Below are positions 9,014 to 22,258 of a DNA stretch of 37,851 nucleotides, piece after piece (positions within the stretch are counted from its first letter, which is position 1; each line of letters opens with the position of its first letter). This DNA is from Sphingomonadaceae bacterium (GTDB lineage Bacteria; Pseudomonadota; Alphaproteobacteria; Sphingomonadales; Sphingomonadaceae). The notes under the pieces are model-generated. The model was not told the origin of the DNA and made no database searches. It saw only the letters and a program-made list of their open reading frames with translations. The stretch is from positions 1 to 37,851 of the forward strand of contig CANCET010000015.1 of assembly GCA_947375105.1 (NCBI GenBank), read 5' to 3'. The translations under genes and the position numbers were made by a program.

Positions 9014-10399
9014 ATGGCCACAACACCCATCATCCTTCCAGACGCCCCCAAAGTCGGCATGGTCAGCCTTGGCTGCCCCAAGGCGCTCGTCGACAGCGAA
9101 CGCATCCTCACCCGGCTGCGCGCCGATGGCTATGCCATGAGCGCGGACTACGCCGGGGCGGACGTCGTGCTCGTCAACACCTGCGGGTTCCTTGATTCGG
9201 CCAAGGAGGAAAGCCTCGCGGCCATCGGCGAAGCGATCGCCGAAAACGGCCGTGTGATCGTGACCGGCTGCATGGGCAACGAAGCCGAAGCGATCCGCGC
9301 GCGCTTCCCCAGCGTGCTGGCGGTAACGGGCGCGCATCAGTACGAAGCCGTGGTCGAAGCCGTTCACGAAGCCGCGCCGCCCTCGATCAGCCCCTATGTG
9401 GACCTGATCCCGCAGGCCGATCCCGGCGACGTCAAGCTCACGCCCCGGCACTACAGCTATCTGAAGATTTCCGAAGGCTGCAACCACGCCTGCGCCTTCT
9501 GCATCATCCCGAGCCTGCGCGGCAAACTCGCCAGCCGCCGCATCGATGCCGTGCTGCGCGAGGCCGAGAAGCTCGTTGCCGCCGGCACGCGCGAACTCCT
9601 CGTCATCAGCCAGGACACCTCGGCCTACGGCGTCGACGTCCGCCACGAAACCCGCCAGTGGAAGGGCCGCGAGGTCCGCACCCACATGACCGACCTCGCC
9701 CGCGAACTCGGCCAGCTGCGCACGCCCGATGGCGAGACGCCGTGGGTGCGCCTCCACTACGTCTATCCCTACCCCCACGTCGATGCTGTCATCCCGCTGA
9801 TGGCCGAAGGGCTGCTCACGCCCTACCTCGACATCCCGTTCCAGCACGCCAGCCCCAGCGTCCTCAAGCGCATGAAGCGCCCCGCCAACGAAGCCAAGGT
9901 GCTCGAACGCCTCAAAGCATGGCGCGAAGTCTGCCCCGATATCACGGTGCGCTCCAGCTTCGTCGTCGGCTTCCCCGGTGAGACCGAGGCCGATTTCCAA
10001 TACTTGCTCGACTGGCTCGACGAAGCCCAGCTCGACCGCGTTGGCGCATTCCGCTTCGAACCCGTGGCAGGCGCTGCGGCGAATGAACTGTCCGATCCGG
10101 TGCCGGAAGCGGTCAAGGAAGAACGCTATGCCCGGATCATGGCCAAGACCGAAGCGATCAGCGCCGCCAAGCTCGCTGCCAAAGTCGGCCGCACCGTGCG
10201 CGTGATTATCGACGAAGTGGGCGAACCCGACGAGGACGGCGACGTGGGTGCCACCGCCCGCAGCCAGGCCGACGCCCCCGAAATCGATGGCGCCGTCTAC
10301 TTGCGCAATGTGCCCGACGGCCTGAAGGCGGGCGACTTTGCCGAGGTGCTGGTCGAAGACGCCGACGCGCACGACCTGTTTGGGGTGATTACTTCTTAA
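9014..10399 (+). CDS. rimO: Ribosomal protein S12 methylthiotransferase RimO
   Basis: A 461-residue radical-SAM enzyme that adds a methylthio group to the beta-carbon of the conserved aspartate of ribosomal protein S12. The N-terminal UPF0004 domain supplies three cluster cysteines (Cys21 in [12 protein letters not shown], Cys57 in VNTCGF, Cys86 in TGCMGN). The radical-SAM cluster motif CNHACAFC (Cys156, Cys160, Cys163) follows, and a TRAM-like C-terminal domain ends the protein. The [12 protein letters not shown] opening distinguishes RimO from MiaB. The ATG at 9014 is chosen over an in-frame TTG 21 bases upstream because homologous proteins open close to the SLGC motif. No strong ribosome-binding site is visible. 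Confidence 0.96.
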   Translation: MATTPIILPDAPKVGMVSLGCPKALVDSERILTRLRADGYAMSADYAGADVVLVNTCGFLDSAKEESLAAIGEAIAENGRVIVTGCMGNEAEAIRARFPSVLAVTGAHQYEAVVEAVHEAAPPSISPYVDLIPQADPGDVKLTPRHYSYLKISEGCNHACAFCIIPSLRGKLASRRIDAVLREAEKLVAAGTRELLVISQDTSAYGVDVRHETRQWKGREVRTHMTDLARELGQLRTPDGETPWVRLHYVYPYPHVDAVIPLMAEGLLTPYLDIPFQHASPSVLKRMKRPANEAKVLERLKAWREVCPDITVRSSFVVGFPGETEADFQYLLDWLDEAQLDRVGAFRFEPVAGAAANELSDPVPEAVKEERYARIMAKTEAISAAKLAAKVGRTVRVIIDEVGEPDEDGDVGATARSQADAPEIDGAVYLRNVPDGLKAGDFAEVLVEDADAHDLFGVITS

Positions 10400-10417
10400 A
10401 GCCGCACCCCAAACCCT

Positions 10418-10440
10418 CGTCATTCCCGCGCAGGCGGGGT
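10418..10440. repeat. Half unit of the REP/RPE palindrome
   Basis: CGTCATTCCCGCGCAGGCGGGGT is the left arm of the repeat seen at 5809-5883, with one substitution (T for C). The matching right arm is missing. It starts the repeat-filled gap between rimO and gltD. Confidence 0.7.
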
Positions 10441-10448
10441 GAGGGGAT

Positions 10449-10510
10449 GCAAGGGCGATAGCCCTTGCCCGCCGAAGGCAAGAATACCCCTCCGTCAGCC
10501 CTGCGGGCTG
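10449..10510. repeat. Two short hairpins in the rimO-gltD gap
   Basis: GCAAGGGC-gata-GCCCTTGC (10449-10468) and CAGCCC-tgc-GGGCTG (10496-10510) are both perfect inverted repeats. With the flanking elements they form a composite intergenic repeat; either could help end the rimO or gltBD transcript, although no U-tract follows. Confidence 0.75.
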
Positions 10511-10513
10511 CTA

Positions 10514-10593
10514 CCTCCCCATTTGCACTTCGTGAAAATGGGGAGGATCATGGGGTAGATTAGGCCCATTTGCACTTTGTGAAAATGGGGAGG
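10514..10593. repeat. Tandem pair of CCTCCCCATTT...AAATGGGGAGG palindromes
   Basis: Copy 1 (10514-10546) has arms CCTCCCCATTT and AAATGGGGAGG around gcacttcgtga. Copy 2 (10565-10593) repeats the sequence with one change in the loop (ttt for ttc) and lacks the first four bases. Both sit just downstream of the gltD stop codon. The duplicated, near-identical unit looks like a small palindromic repeat element rather than a simple terminator. Confidence 0.85.
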
Positions 10594-10601
10594 CGTCGAG
10601 T

Positions 10602-12035
10602 TCAGCGCGGGAGTTCGCTCGCGCCCATCAGGGCTTCATCCACGGCGCGGGCGCATTGGCGGCCTTCGCGGATGGCCCACACAACGAGGCTCTGGCCGCG
10701 GCGCATGTCACCGCAAGCGAAGACGCGGTCGTTGCTGGTGTGGTAATCGGCCGTGTTCGCCTTGACGTTGCCGCGGACATCGAGTTCGACCCCAGCCTGT
10801 TCGAGCATGCCCTGCTTGCGCGGACCGACGAAGCCCATGGCGAGGAAGATGAGATCGGCGGGGATGACGAAGGTGCTATCGGGCACTTCCTCCATCTTGC
10901 CGTTCTGCCATTCGACGCGGACGCATTCGAGGCCGGAGACGTCGTTTTCGCCAAGCACCCGCTTGGTCAGCACGGCGAATTCGCGTTCGACACCTTCTTC
11001 GTGGCTGGACGAGGTGCGTAGCTTGAGCGGCCAGTTCGGCCAGGTCAGCGCCTTGTCTTCCTTTTCGGGCGGGCGCGGCATGATTTCGAGCTGGGTGACC
11101 GAGAGCGCGCCCTGGCGGTTGGACGTGCCGACGCAGTCAGATCCGGTATCGCCGCCGCCGATGACGACGACATGCTTGCCGGTGGCGGTGAGCGTGCCGC
11201 GCGGGGCAGCGCGGATTTCATCGTCTCCGGCTACGCGCTTGTTCTGCTGGGTGAGGAATTCCATGGCGTAGCGCACGCCGGGCAGTTCGAAGCCGGGGAT
11301 GCCGATGGGGCGCGGGTCTTCCGCGCCGCCCGCAAGCACGACCTTGTCGAAGTTTTCCAGCAGGCTGGCGACCGAGACGGTGACGCCGACTTCGACCGAG
11401 GTGCGGAATTCCACGCCTTCGGCCATCATCTGCACGAGGCGGCGGTTGATGAGGTGCTTTTCGAGCTTGAAATCGGGGATGCCGTAGCGGAGCAGGCCGC
11501 CGACGCGGTCGGACTTCTCGAACACGGTGACCGAGTGGCCGGCGCGTGCGAGCTGCTGCGCGCAGGCGAGCCCGGCGGGGCCGGAGCCGACAACAGCGAC
11601 CGACTTGCCCGTCTTGTGCGCGGGAACCTGCGGTTCGACCCAACCTTCCTTCCAGCCCTTGTCGACAATCGAGCATTCGATCGACTTGATGGTGACGGGC
11701 TGGTCGACAAGGTTGAGCGTGCAAGCGGCTTCGCACGGAGCGGGGCAGATGCGGCCGGTGAATTCGGGGAAGTTGTTAGTCGAGTGGAGATTGTCGAGCG
11801 CGGTGCGCCAATCGTTCTCGTAGACGAGGTGGTTCCAGTCCGGGATCTGGTTGTTCACCGGGCAGCCATTGTGACAATACGGAATGCCGCAGTTCATGCA
11901 GCGCGCCGCCTGGCCCTTCAGCGTGCTGTCGTCATGCGGGATGACGAACTCGCGGTAGTGCTTCAGACGCTCCTGCGGCGCGTCATACGTGCGATCCTTG
12001 CGATCGATTTCGAGGAAGCCGGTTGCCTTGCCCAT
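10602..12035 (-). CDS. gltD: Glutamate synthase (NADPH) small subunit
   Basis: A 477-residue beta subunit of GOGAT, which passes electrons from NADPH through FAD and [4Fe-4S] clusters to the large subunit for making glutamate from 2-oxoglutarate and glutamine. N-terminal cluster cysteines are visible (Cys46, Cys49, Cys54 and Cys58 in [13 protein letters not shown]; Cys97, Cys101 and Cys105 in CPAPCEAAC). The FAD-binding [11 protein letters not shown] follows (about residue 151) and the NADPH site [12 protein letters not shown] (about residue 290). Length matches bacterial GltD. It lies 33 bases downstream of gltB in the same orientation, the standard gltBD operon order. Confidence 0.97.
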   Translation of the reverse strand: MGKATGFLEIDRKDRTYDAPQERLKHYREFVIPHDDSTLKGQAARCMNCGIPYCHNGCPVNNQIPDWNHLVYENDWRTALDNLHSTNNFPEFTGRICPAPCEAACTLNLVDQPVTIKSIECSIVDKGWKEGWVEPQVPAHKTGKSVAVVGSGPAGLACAQQLARAGHSVTVFEKSDRVGGLLRYGIPDFKLEKHLINRRLVQMMAEGVEFRTSVEVGVTVSVASLLENFDKVVLAGGAEDPRPIGIPGFELPGVRYAMEFLTQQNKRVAGDDEIRAAPRGTLTATGKHVVVIGGGDTGSDCVGTSNRQGALSVTQLEIMPRPPEKEDKALTWPNWPLKLRTSSSHEEGVEREFAVLTKRVLGENDVSGLECVRVEWQNGKMEEVPDSTFVIPADLIFLAMGFVGPRKQGMLEQAGVELDVRGNVKANTADYHTSNDRVFACGDMRRGQSLVVWAIREGRQCARAVDEALMGASELPR

Positions 12036-12068
12036 GTTCTTGGATCCTGAGATTATTCTGCCCGGAGG

Positions 12069-16709
<4,641 letters not shown>

Positions 16710-16955
16710 CACAAAAATCGCCCTGCACTCAGTCGCCGACCCAACCCGGTACGACGTCGGTTGATACGCCCAGCGCGAATCACGCTGCCCAAAGGACAAC
16801 GAAAGTTGCGCGGAATCCCCCCATGACTGCAGGAATGTTATTTTGCAACTACGCGGCGCGAATTGCCCGAAGGGCCGGCGGCGATCGGGGCGGAAATACG
16901 GATGCGCGGAGCAGCCGCCCCCGAGCGGGGTACTACACGCGGCCTTGCCGTAGCG

Positions 16956-18458
16956 TCAGCCGCGCGCGGTCATGCGCTGAAGCGTGGCAAGCGCGGAGCG
17001 CAGCGCCTCGTCGGTTTCGAACGGCATCGATGGGCCCGGCGCGGCAGCAGCTGCGGTCGGGAAGGACGATGCAGATACCACTGCCGGACGGCTGAAGGGC
17101 GGCGGGGTGTCATCTGCGGCAGCGTGCGGCTCACCCGCTGCGATTGCACCGAGGCGGCGCAGGATCGCTGCGCGCGCGGAGCCAACTGCGGGCGTTTCCG
17201 CATCCTGCGCGGCATCTACCACGTTCGAATGCTGCGCCATCGAGAAAGGACCAGCCGCAAATACGAGCTCGGGCTGAGGCTCCGGCCCAGATTCATGGTC
17301 ATGCTCGCTGCCCGTCTCAGGCGCCGTTTCTGCGGGCTGGGCCACTTCCGGGCTTTGCGCATCGGATGCCTTACGCGTGGCAATCGCCAAAGCGAGACGT
17401 TCAATGAGCTGGACGAGGCCGAGGTTTTCGAGCGGCGCACCGGCGACAGGCGACCATGTGGCATCCGCGACGTCGGGCAATGTGGCAGCGAAACCGCTGG
17501 GCATTTGGGGCGTTGCGGCGATCAGCGCAGGTGCCGGGGCAATCGGCTGGGATATAGCCTCGGGTTCCGCCTCGTGCTCAGCGTGCGGCTCGGCAGTATG
17601 CGCGTCATCAGGCTCGTCGATGGACACAGTCGCTGGCTCCGCTTCGACACGCGGCGCAGGCACGAATTGATCCGCGAATTCCGTGTTGGCCAGCGGGTTC
17701 ATATCCGCCAGATCGAGTGCAGCGAGATCGAGCGGCCGGACAGCGCTTGTCCCGCCGGGCGTGAATTCAGGGATCCACGGTGCGATTTCGAGCGCGGGTT
17801 CAGCACCGCGCGTTTCGACCTCGGCCTGGACTGGCTTGCGGCGCAGCAGTTGGGCTTCCGGTTCGGCAGCGAAATCGTCCAGCGGATCGGCGAACGCTTC
17901 GGTCAGCACAAGCGGGCGGCGCGGCGGGGCATCGGGATGAGCATCGCGGGCGCGCACCTTGTAGACATCGAGTGCTTCGGGTTCGGCTGCGGGCATCGGC
18001 GTTTCGCCTCCTTCGGCGGCCTGCACTTCGCGCTGCGGGCGCAAACGCAACCCCAGCGCAAGGCCAAGCACGCCGCCAACCACCGTAAGCGCAAAGGCGA
18101 CCAGCAGGTGCGCGGTGAACCCGAGCGGCGGGGCCGTGGCAGGAACCAGCGCCGGCAGGCCAAGCTTCACGACGATCGCGCCGAGGACTTCGCCGGAGAT
18201 CGCGAGGCTACCGAGGCCGAACAGCGCAGCGAACCAGATCGCAGCAAAGACCGGAAACAGGCGGTGTGCGGTTACGGGCGGCGGCGGTACTTTGCGCCGC
18301 GGCTTTGCCGGTGCGGAGGCGTTTTCCGGGCTGCCAAGATCAGGGCTGGCGCGGCGAAAGCGCGCGAACCGCGAAGTCTTGGGTGCTTCGACCAGATCCT
18401 CGGGATCGGGCTTCACCCAATTTGTCGTGGCCTGAACCTTCTGACGGAAAGTACTCAT
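16956..18458 (-). CDS. Uncharacterised membrane protein with long disordered acidic tail
   Basis: A 500-residue protein that I do not recognise by function. A basic N-terminal cytosolic part (1-65) is followed by hydrophobic segments at about 68-88, 90-105 and 113-136. The remaining ~360 residues are low-complexity, rich in Ala, Pro, Glu and Asp, with few predicted folds. Two short ordered islands stand out: LENLGLVQLIERLALAIATR (about residues 340-360) and a C-terminal amphipathic helix, TDEALRSALATLQRMTARG. Such helices in a disordered tail suggest a docking or scaffold role, which is inference. It sits 60 bases downstream of the exosortase-type glycosyltransferase on the same strand and may be co-transcribed with it. 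It ends about 250 bases from the gltB start. Confidence 0.75.
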   Translation of the reverse strand: MSTFRQKVQATTNWVKPDPEDLVEAPKTSRFARFRRASPDLGSPENASAPAKPRRKVPPPPVTAHRLFPVFAAIWFAALFGLGSLAISGEVLGAIVVKLGLPALVPATAPPLGFTAHLLVAFALTVVGGVLGLALGLRLRPQREVQAAEGGETPMPAAEPEALDVYKVRARDAHPDAPPRRPLVLTEAFADPLDDFAAEPEAQLLRRKPVQAEVETRGAEPALEIAPWIPEFTPGGTSAVRPLDLAALDLADMNPLANTEFADQFVPAPRVEAEPATVSIDEPDDAHTAEPHAEHEAEPEAISQPIAPAPALIAATPQMPSGFAATLPDVADATWSPVAGAPLENLGLVQLIERLALAIATRKASDAQSPEVAQPAETAPETGSEHDHESGPEPQPELVFAAGPFSMAQHSNVVDAAQDAETPAVGSARAAILRRLGAIAAGEPHAAADDTPPPFSRPAVVSASSFPTAAAAAPGPSMPFETDEALRSALATLQRMTARG

Positions 18459-18518
18459 GGCGCGATTCAGACCCCGGTCTGCAGAGGAAACCTCATCTCC
18501 TTGGCGCCGAGCCCTGAA

Positions 18519-19787
18519 TCAGGCCGCAGCGCCGGAGATTGCTTGCTTTCGGGTTAACAGGGTTTGGTAAACGGAATCATAACGAACAGCGTTACGTGAC
18601 CAATCATGCGCCCGTTCGACGAAGGCGCGCGCGACGGTGCGGCGGGCATCCCACATGGCGGTATCGCCCAGCAGCGCGGCCATGGCAGCGGCGAGACCGG
18701 CGGGATCATCGGGCGGAAACAACGTGCCGGTCATGCCATCCTCGATCAGTTCACGGTGGCCCCCGACCGAACTGGCCGCGACAAGCTTGCCCTGGGCCAT
18801 CGCTTCGAGCGGCTTCAGCGGCGTGACCAGATCGGTGAGGCGCATGGCCTTGCGCGGATAGCAGACCACATCGACGAGCGCGTAGTACCGATCGACCTCA
18901 TGGTGCGGGACGCGGCCGATGAAGTGGATCGCCGCGGCGGCGGGTGAAGCTGCGGCCTGCGCGCGCAGCGCGGCCTCGGCCGGGCCGCCGCCAACGAGCA
19001 GCAGGCGTGCATCCGGGCGGGCGGCGAGGATCAGCGGCATTGCGGCGATGAGATCGTCAAGGCCTTCATAAGGGTAGAAGCTGCCGAGAAAGCCGATCAC
19101 CGGCCCATCGCCAAGGCCAAGGCTGCGGGCGAAATCGGCATCGCGCTGCAAGGGCTGGCCGAACAGCGCAAGATCGACGCCGTTGGGCATGATCGTGATC
19201 TTGGCCGGCGCAACGCCCCGCGTGACGAGATCGGCGCGCAGGCCTTCGCAGATCGTGACGACGGCATCCGCGCCGCGCACCACCCGGTCTTCCAGCGCAC
19301 GGGTGAGCCGATAGCGCAGTGAGCCCTCGCGGCCCGTTCCGTTGCCAACGGCGGCGTCTTCCCAGAAGGCGCGAATCTCATAGACCACTGGCAGGCCGAG
19401 GCGCCGGCCCGCACGCACCGCAGCAAGACCGCCGAGCGCGGGGGAGTGGGCGTGAAGCACATCAGGGCGCCACTCGCGCGCCACGTCCTCGATCTGCCGG
19501 GCGAGCGCGCCGATTTCCTGCCATTCCGAGAGGCCCGGAATGCTGGCCGGAATGCTGGCCGGAATGCTGGAACGCGTGCCCGATGGCGTGCCGGGTGTGC
19601 GATGGAAGGTGAGCCCATCGTGCAATTCGGGCTCTTCGCCGGTGAGCGGCGCGGTGTGGCGCTGGCCGGTAAGGCCACGCACGGCGTGGCCCAATCCCTC
19701 CTGCGCCTTGAGGATCGCGCGGGTGCGGAACGTGTAGCCGCTTTGCAGCGGCAACGAATGATCGAGGATATGCAGCACTCGGGTCAT
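18519..19787 (-). CDS. Exosortase-A-associated glycosyltransferase (GT4 family, Daro_2409 type)
   Basis: A 422-residue GT-B-fold glycosyltransferase. The N-terminus MTRVLHILDHSLPLQSGYTF and the region RPDVLHAHSPALGGLAAVRAG are characteristic of the family annotated as 'PEP-CTERM/exosortase A-associated glycosyltransferase'. The C-terminal nucleotide-sugar-binding half has GFLGSFYPYEGLDDLI, LLVGGGPAE and the PLKPLEAMAQGK.V motif, with the retaining-GT E...E region. It likely adds a sugar in assembly of a surface polysaccharide. A tandem repeat encodes SIPASIPASIP at about residues 74-85. It is divergent from the small membrane ORF and the O-glycosylation ligase, to which it is functionally related. 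The donor sugar is unknown. Confidence 0.9.
   Translation of the reverse strand: MTRVLHILDHSLPLQSGYTFRTRAILKAQEGLGHAVRGLTGQRHTAPLTGEEPELHDGLTFHRTPGTPSGTRSSIPASIPASIPGLSEWQEIGALARQIEDVAREWRPDVLHAHSPALGGLAAVRAGRRLGLPVVYEIRAFWEDAAVGNGTGREGSLRYRLTRALEDRVVRGADAVVTICEGLRADLVTRGVAPAKITIMPNGVDLALFGQPLQRDADFARSLGLGDGPVIGFLGSFYPYEGLDDLIAAMPLILAARPDARLLLVGGGPAEAALRAQAAASPAAAAIHFIGRVPHHEVDRYYALVDVVCYPRKAMRLTDLVTPLKPLEAMAQGKLVAASSVGGHRELIEDGMTGTLFPPDDPAGLAAAMAALLGDTAMWDARRTVARAFVERAHDWSRNAVRYDSVYQTLLTRKQAISGAAA
19535..19570. repeat. Three tandem copies of a 12-bp unit within the glycosyltransferase gene
   Basis: CCGGAATGCTGG is repeated exactly three times, head to tail. On the coding strand this gives the peptide repeat SIPA-SIPA-SIPG, in frame, near the N-terminus of the glycosyltransferase. 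Copy-number change would add or remove four residues without a frameshift. Confidence 0.95.
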
Positions 19788-19898
19788 GCCGATTGCTATG
19801 CCATGGGAGGACTTAACGCCGCGTCAACCGAGTTTGCCCTAACAGCGCAAGCAAGACGGCTCGATCGGGAGCCGGATGTTGAGCCTGGGCGTGCCCGC

Positions 19899-20072
19899 AT
19901 GATCGATATCTTTACCGTGGTGGTGCCGCATGTGCTGATGGCGATCGCCATCTGGCGCCTGCTGGGCCGCGACGAACTGGACAGCGATCCGATCCTGCCC
20001 GGGCTCAGGGGCGTGCTGGCACGGCGCAACGTGGGAACCACCCATCCCGGCGAGGATACGCCGGGTGCTTAA
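19899..20072 (+). CDS. Small single-pass membrane protein ORF upstream of the O-glycosylation ligase
   Basis: A 57-residue ORF (MIDIFTVVVPHVLMAIAIWR...) with one hydrophobic helix at residues 4-20, then a charged stretch (RDELDSDP) and a Gly/Pro-rich tail. It lies on the same strand as the ligase and overlaps its GTG start by 8 bases, which suggests coupled expression. The ribosome-binding site is weak and an upstream in-frame ATG at 19803 exists, but that would run close to the divergent glycosyltransferase promoter. I have no family assignment with certainty; its position is the main reason for the call. Confidence 0.6.
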   Translation: MIDIFTVVVPHVLMAIAIWRLLGRDELDSDPILPGLRGVLARRNVGTTHPGEDTPGA

Positions 20073-21447
20073 TCTCTTCCTCACCGTGTTCGTGACGGCG
20101 TTTCTGGCCGCCGGGGTGCGGCGGCCGTTCCTGTTTGTGCTGGCCTATGCCTATATCGACATCGTCGCGCCGCAGAAGGTGACCTGGGGGTTCCTCGCGC
20201 AAGTGCCGGTGAGCCTGATCGCGTTCGTCTGCGCGGTGACGGCGTGGGCCGCGGCGGAAGACAAGAACGGCATCCGCTTTTCGCCGCGCCAGTTCGTGCT
20301 GCTGCTGCTGCTGATCTATTGTGGGCTGACCACGCGCACCGCCGATTTCCCGCAGGAGGCTTTCGACAAGTGGAGCTGGGTGTGGAAGGCACTCGTCTTC
20401 GCGATGTTCCTGCCGCTGACCTTGCGCACGCGCTTGCGGATCGAGGCGATGGTGCTGATCATGGTGCTTTCGGTGGGCGTGATCGTGATCGGCGGCGGCA
20501 TCAAGACGCTGGCAGGCGGCGGCGGCTATGGCGAGCTCAAGCTGCTCGTGAACGACAACACCGGGCTTTACGAAGGCTCGATCATCTCCACCGTGGCGGT
20601 CTGCGTGATGCCGCTGGCATTGTGGCTGGCGCGCTATGGCACGATCTTCAAGCCGGGATGGCTGGTGCGGCTGTTTGCGCTGGGCATCTGCTTTGCCTGC
20701 TTGCTGATGCCGGTGGGCACGCAGGCGCGCACCGGTCTGATCTGCGTGGCGGTGCTGGGCGTGATGATGCTGCGCTCGGTCAAGCGGCGGATGCTGTATA
20801 TCGGCACCATCGTCGCGCTGGGGCTGGTCGCCATCCCGCTGCTGCCGTCGAGCTTCACCGAGCGGATGAGCACGATCCGCAACCACCAGTCCGACCAGTC
20901 CGCCTCGACCCGCGTTGCGGTGTGGAAGTGGACCATCGAATACGCCAAGACGCATCCGTTCGGCGGCGGCTTCGATGCCTATCGCCAGAACAGCGTGAGC
21001 TATGACACGATCGAAGCCGAGAACGCGGGCGACAACAACACCGCGATTCTGACCCAGCGGATCGAGGAAAAGGGCCGCGCCTATCACTCGAGCTATTTCG
21101 AGATGCTGGGCGAGCAGGGCTATCCGGGCCTCGCGCTGTGGCTGCTGCTGCACGTGATGGGCGTGATCCACATGGAGATCATCCGCCGCCGCTATGCCAA
21201 GGACACTTCGCCCGAGCTGGGCTGGGTGACTCCGCTGGCAGACAGCTTGCAACAGGCGCAGATCGTCTATCTGTTCGGCGGCGCGTTCGTGGGCATCGCG
21301 TTCCAGCCGTTCTGCTATATGCTGGTGGGGCTGCAATGCGGGCTTTCGGCCTATATCGGGCGGGTGAAGCGCGCGGAGCCCAAGCCGTTTCGCGCGCCGC
21401 GCAAATCGGCTGCCCCCCAACCAGCTTCGGCGCCCGCTTCGGCCTGA
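20065..21447 (+). CDS. Putative O-glycosylation ligase, exosortase A system-associated (Wzy/WaaL-like)
   Basis: A 460-residue polytopic inner-membrane protein with about 10-11 hydrophobic segments. The N-terminal DUF5935-type region (VRRPFLFVLAYAYIDIVAPQ, then FSPRQFVLLLLLIYCGLTT) and the Wzy_C-type periplasmic region after VGTQARTGLICVAVLGVM are typical. The large periplasmic loop contains KTHPFGGGFDAY and the histidine in YHSSYFEMLGEQGYPGLAL, the conserved H-N/S motif of O-antigen ligases. It would transfer lipid-linked glycan to an acceptor or polymerise an exopolysaccharide. The start is GTG at 20065 with GAGGA about 11 bases before. The basic C-terminal tail (KRAEPKPFRAPRKS) is cytosolic. 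It is divergent from the matching glycosyltransferase. Confidence 0.88.
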   Translation: MLNLFLTVFVTAFLAAGVRRPFLFVLAYAYIDIVAPQKVTWGFLAQVPVSLIAFVCAVTAWAAAEDKNGIRFSPRQFVLLLLLIYCGLTTRTADFPQEAFDKWSWVWKALVFAMFLPLTLRTRLRIEAMVLIMVLSVGVIVIGGGIKTLAGGGGYGELKLLVNDNTGLYEGSIISTVAVCVMPLALWLARYGTIFKPGWLVRLFALGICFACLLMPVGTQARTGLICVAVLGVMMLRSVKRRMLYIGTIVALGLVAIPLLPSSFTERMSTIRNHQSDQSASTRVAVWKWTIEYAKTHPFGGGFDAYRQNSVSYDTIEAENAGDNNTAILTQRIEEKGRAYHSSYFEMLGEQGYPGLALWLLLHVMGVIHMEIIRRRYAKDTSPELGWVTPLADSLQQAQIVYLFGGAFVGIAFQPFCYMLVGLQCGLSAYIGRVKRAEPKPFRAPRKSAAPQPASAPASA

Positions 21448-21519
21448 CCCTTCAGGCACACCGTTGCGTGCCGCGCCGTTTGCAGCCTAGAGATGGTGCA
21501 AACGACAGGAGAGGCATGC

Positions 21520-21978
21520 ATGAAGACGATGGCACCCGAGGCGATCAAGGCACTGGTGGGCGAAGTGGTGGGCACTTCGGCGTGGGTCGAGGTAACGCAG
21601 GAGCGCATCAACAAGTTCGCCGAGGCGACCGGCGACTTCCAGTTCATCCATATCGATGCCGAAAAGGCCAAGCTGACCCCGTTCGGCGGGACGATTGCCC
21701 ACGGGTTCCTGACGCTTTCGCTGATCCCGCTGCTGACGCAGGAAAGCGATTGTCCGCGCCCCGAAGGCGTGAAGATGGGCGTCAACTACGGCGGCAACAA
21801 GACACGCTTTCTCGCGCCCGTCCGCTCGGGCAAGCGGGTGCGCGGCGTGTTCAAGCTGCTGGAACTGGAGGAAAAGCGCCCCGGTCAGTGGCAGCAGGTG
21901 ATGGAAACCACCGTCGAGATCGAGGGCGAGGACAAGCCCGCGCTGATCACCGAGTGGATTTCGCAGTTTTTTGTTTAG
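21520..21978 (+). CDS. MaoC family (R)-specific enoyl-CoA hydratase-like protein
   Basis: A 152-residue hot-dog-fold protein that would hydrate 2-enoyl-CoA to (R)-3-hydroxyacyl-CoA. The start is the ATG of MKTMAPEAI, with CAGGAGAG about 9 bases before. The hydratase motif is visible as FAEATGDFQFIHIDAEKA ... FGGTIAHGFLTLSL, with the catalytic Asp/His pair. Its form resembles NodN/MaoC proteins of about 150 residues. A hydratase of this kind could feed (R)-3-hydroxyacyl-CoA to polyhydroxyalkanoate synthesis; phaZ lies 280 bases further on the opposite strand, but there is no direct operon link. It ends at a hairpin shared with the convergent small membrane gene. Confidence 0.88.
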   Translation: MKTMAPEAIKALVGEVVGTSAWVEVTQERINKFAEATGDFQFIHIDAEKAKLTPFGGTIAHGFLTLSLIPLLTQESDCPRPEGVKMGVNYGGNKTRFLAPVRSGKRVRGVFKLLELEEKRPGQWQQVMETTVEIEGEDKPALITEWISQFFV

Positions 21979-22004
21979 AATACAGTCGGTTCAATTGCCC
22001 CTGG

Positions 22005-22029
22005 CCCGGCGTCGGGAACCTTCGCCGGG
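22005..22029. terminator. Hairpin between convergent genes (CCCGGCG...CGCCGGG)
   Basis: Perfect 7-bp GC arms around an 11-base loop between the ends of the MaoC (+) and small membrane protein (-) genes. On the plus strand it is followed by TCAGGTTTTG, a weak T-run. The same two arms occur at 30834-30868 after rpmG. Confidence 0.6.
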
Positions 22030-22212
22030 TCAGGTTTTGCGCAGCCAGCCAGCTACGAAAAATACCAGAGCCAGAACCCAAATGATTGGGTTCCAATATT
22101 CTGCGGTGCTGTCGCCCGTCTGGATGATGCGCAGCCAGAACGTGTAAACAAAAACGCCAAAAGCCAGCCCGGCAGTGGCAACACCTAGCGCGAAAAGCAT
22201 GTTTCTGGACAT
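22030..22212 (-). CDS. Small two-helix membrane protein of unknown function
   Basis: A 60-residue protein, MSRNMLFALGVATAGLAFGV..., with two hydrophobic helices (about residues 4-25 and 41-57) joined by a short polar loop (RIIQTGDSTAEYWNP). The last residues, WLRKT, are basic. A GAGGCG ribosome-binding site lies about 5 bases before the ATG, which supports a real gene. It lies immediately downstream of phaZ on the same strand (46 bases apart) and may share its transcript. I do not recognise a family. Confidence 0.65.
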   Translation of the reverse strand: MSRNMLFALGVATAGLAFGVFVYTFWLRIIQTGDSTAEYWNPIIWVLALVFFVAGWLRKT

Positions 22213-22258
22213 CGCGCCTCGTTTCGCCGTCCCTGCTTGGCGCTCCGCTTGTTGATGC

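Noticed and set aside
8954..10423. A 489-codon minus-strand ORF
   Set aside because: It lies opposite rimO, which has all its cluster motifs. The translation is rich in Ala, Gly and His with no family features.
16710..16955. Possible regulatory RNA upstream of gltB
   Set aside because: Only a short CCCC-gagc-GGGG hairpin (16919-16930) and no recognisable riboswitch or attenuator could be found.
16863..18557. A 564-codon plus-strand ORF
   Set aside because: It is antisense to the 500-aa membrane protein, has arginine/cysteine-rich composition of a shadow frame and no ribosome-binding site or known domain.
20005..21459. A 484-codon minus-strand ORF rich in His and Gln
   Set aside because: It is antisense to the membrane-protein ligase gene; hydrophobic codons give His/Gln-rich shadows on the other strand.
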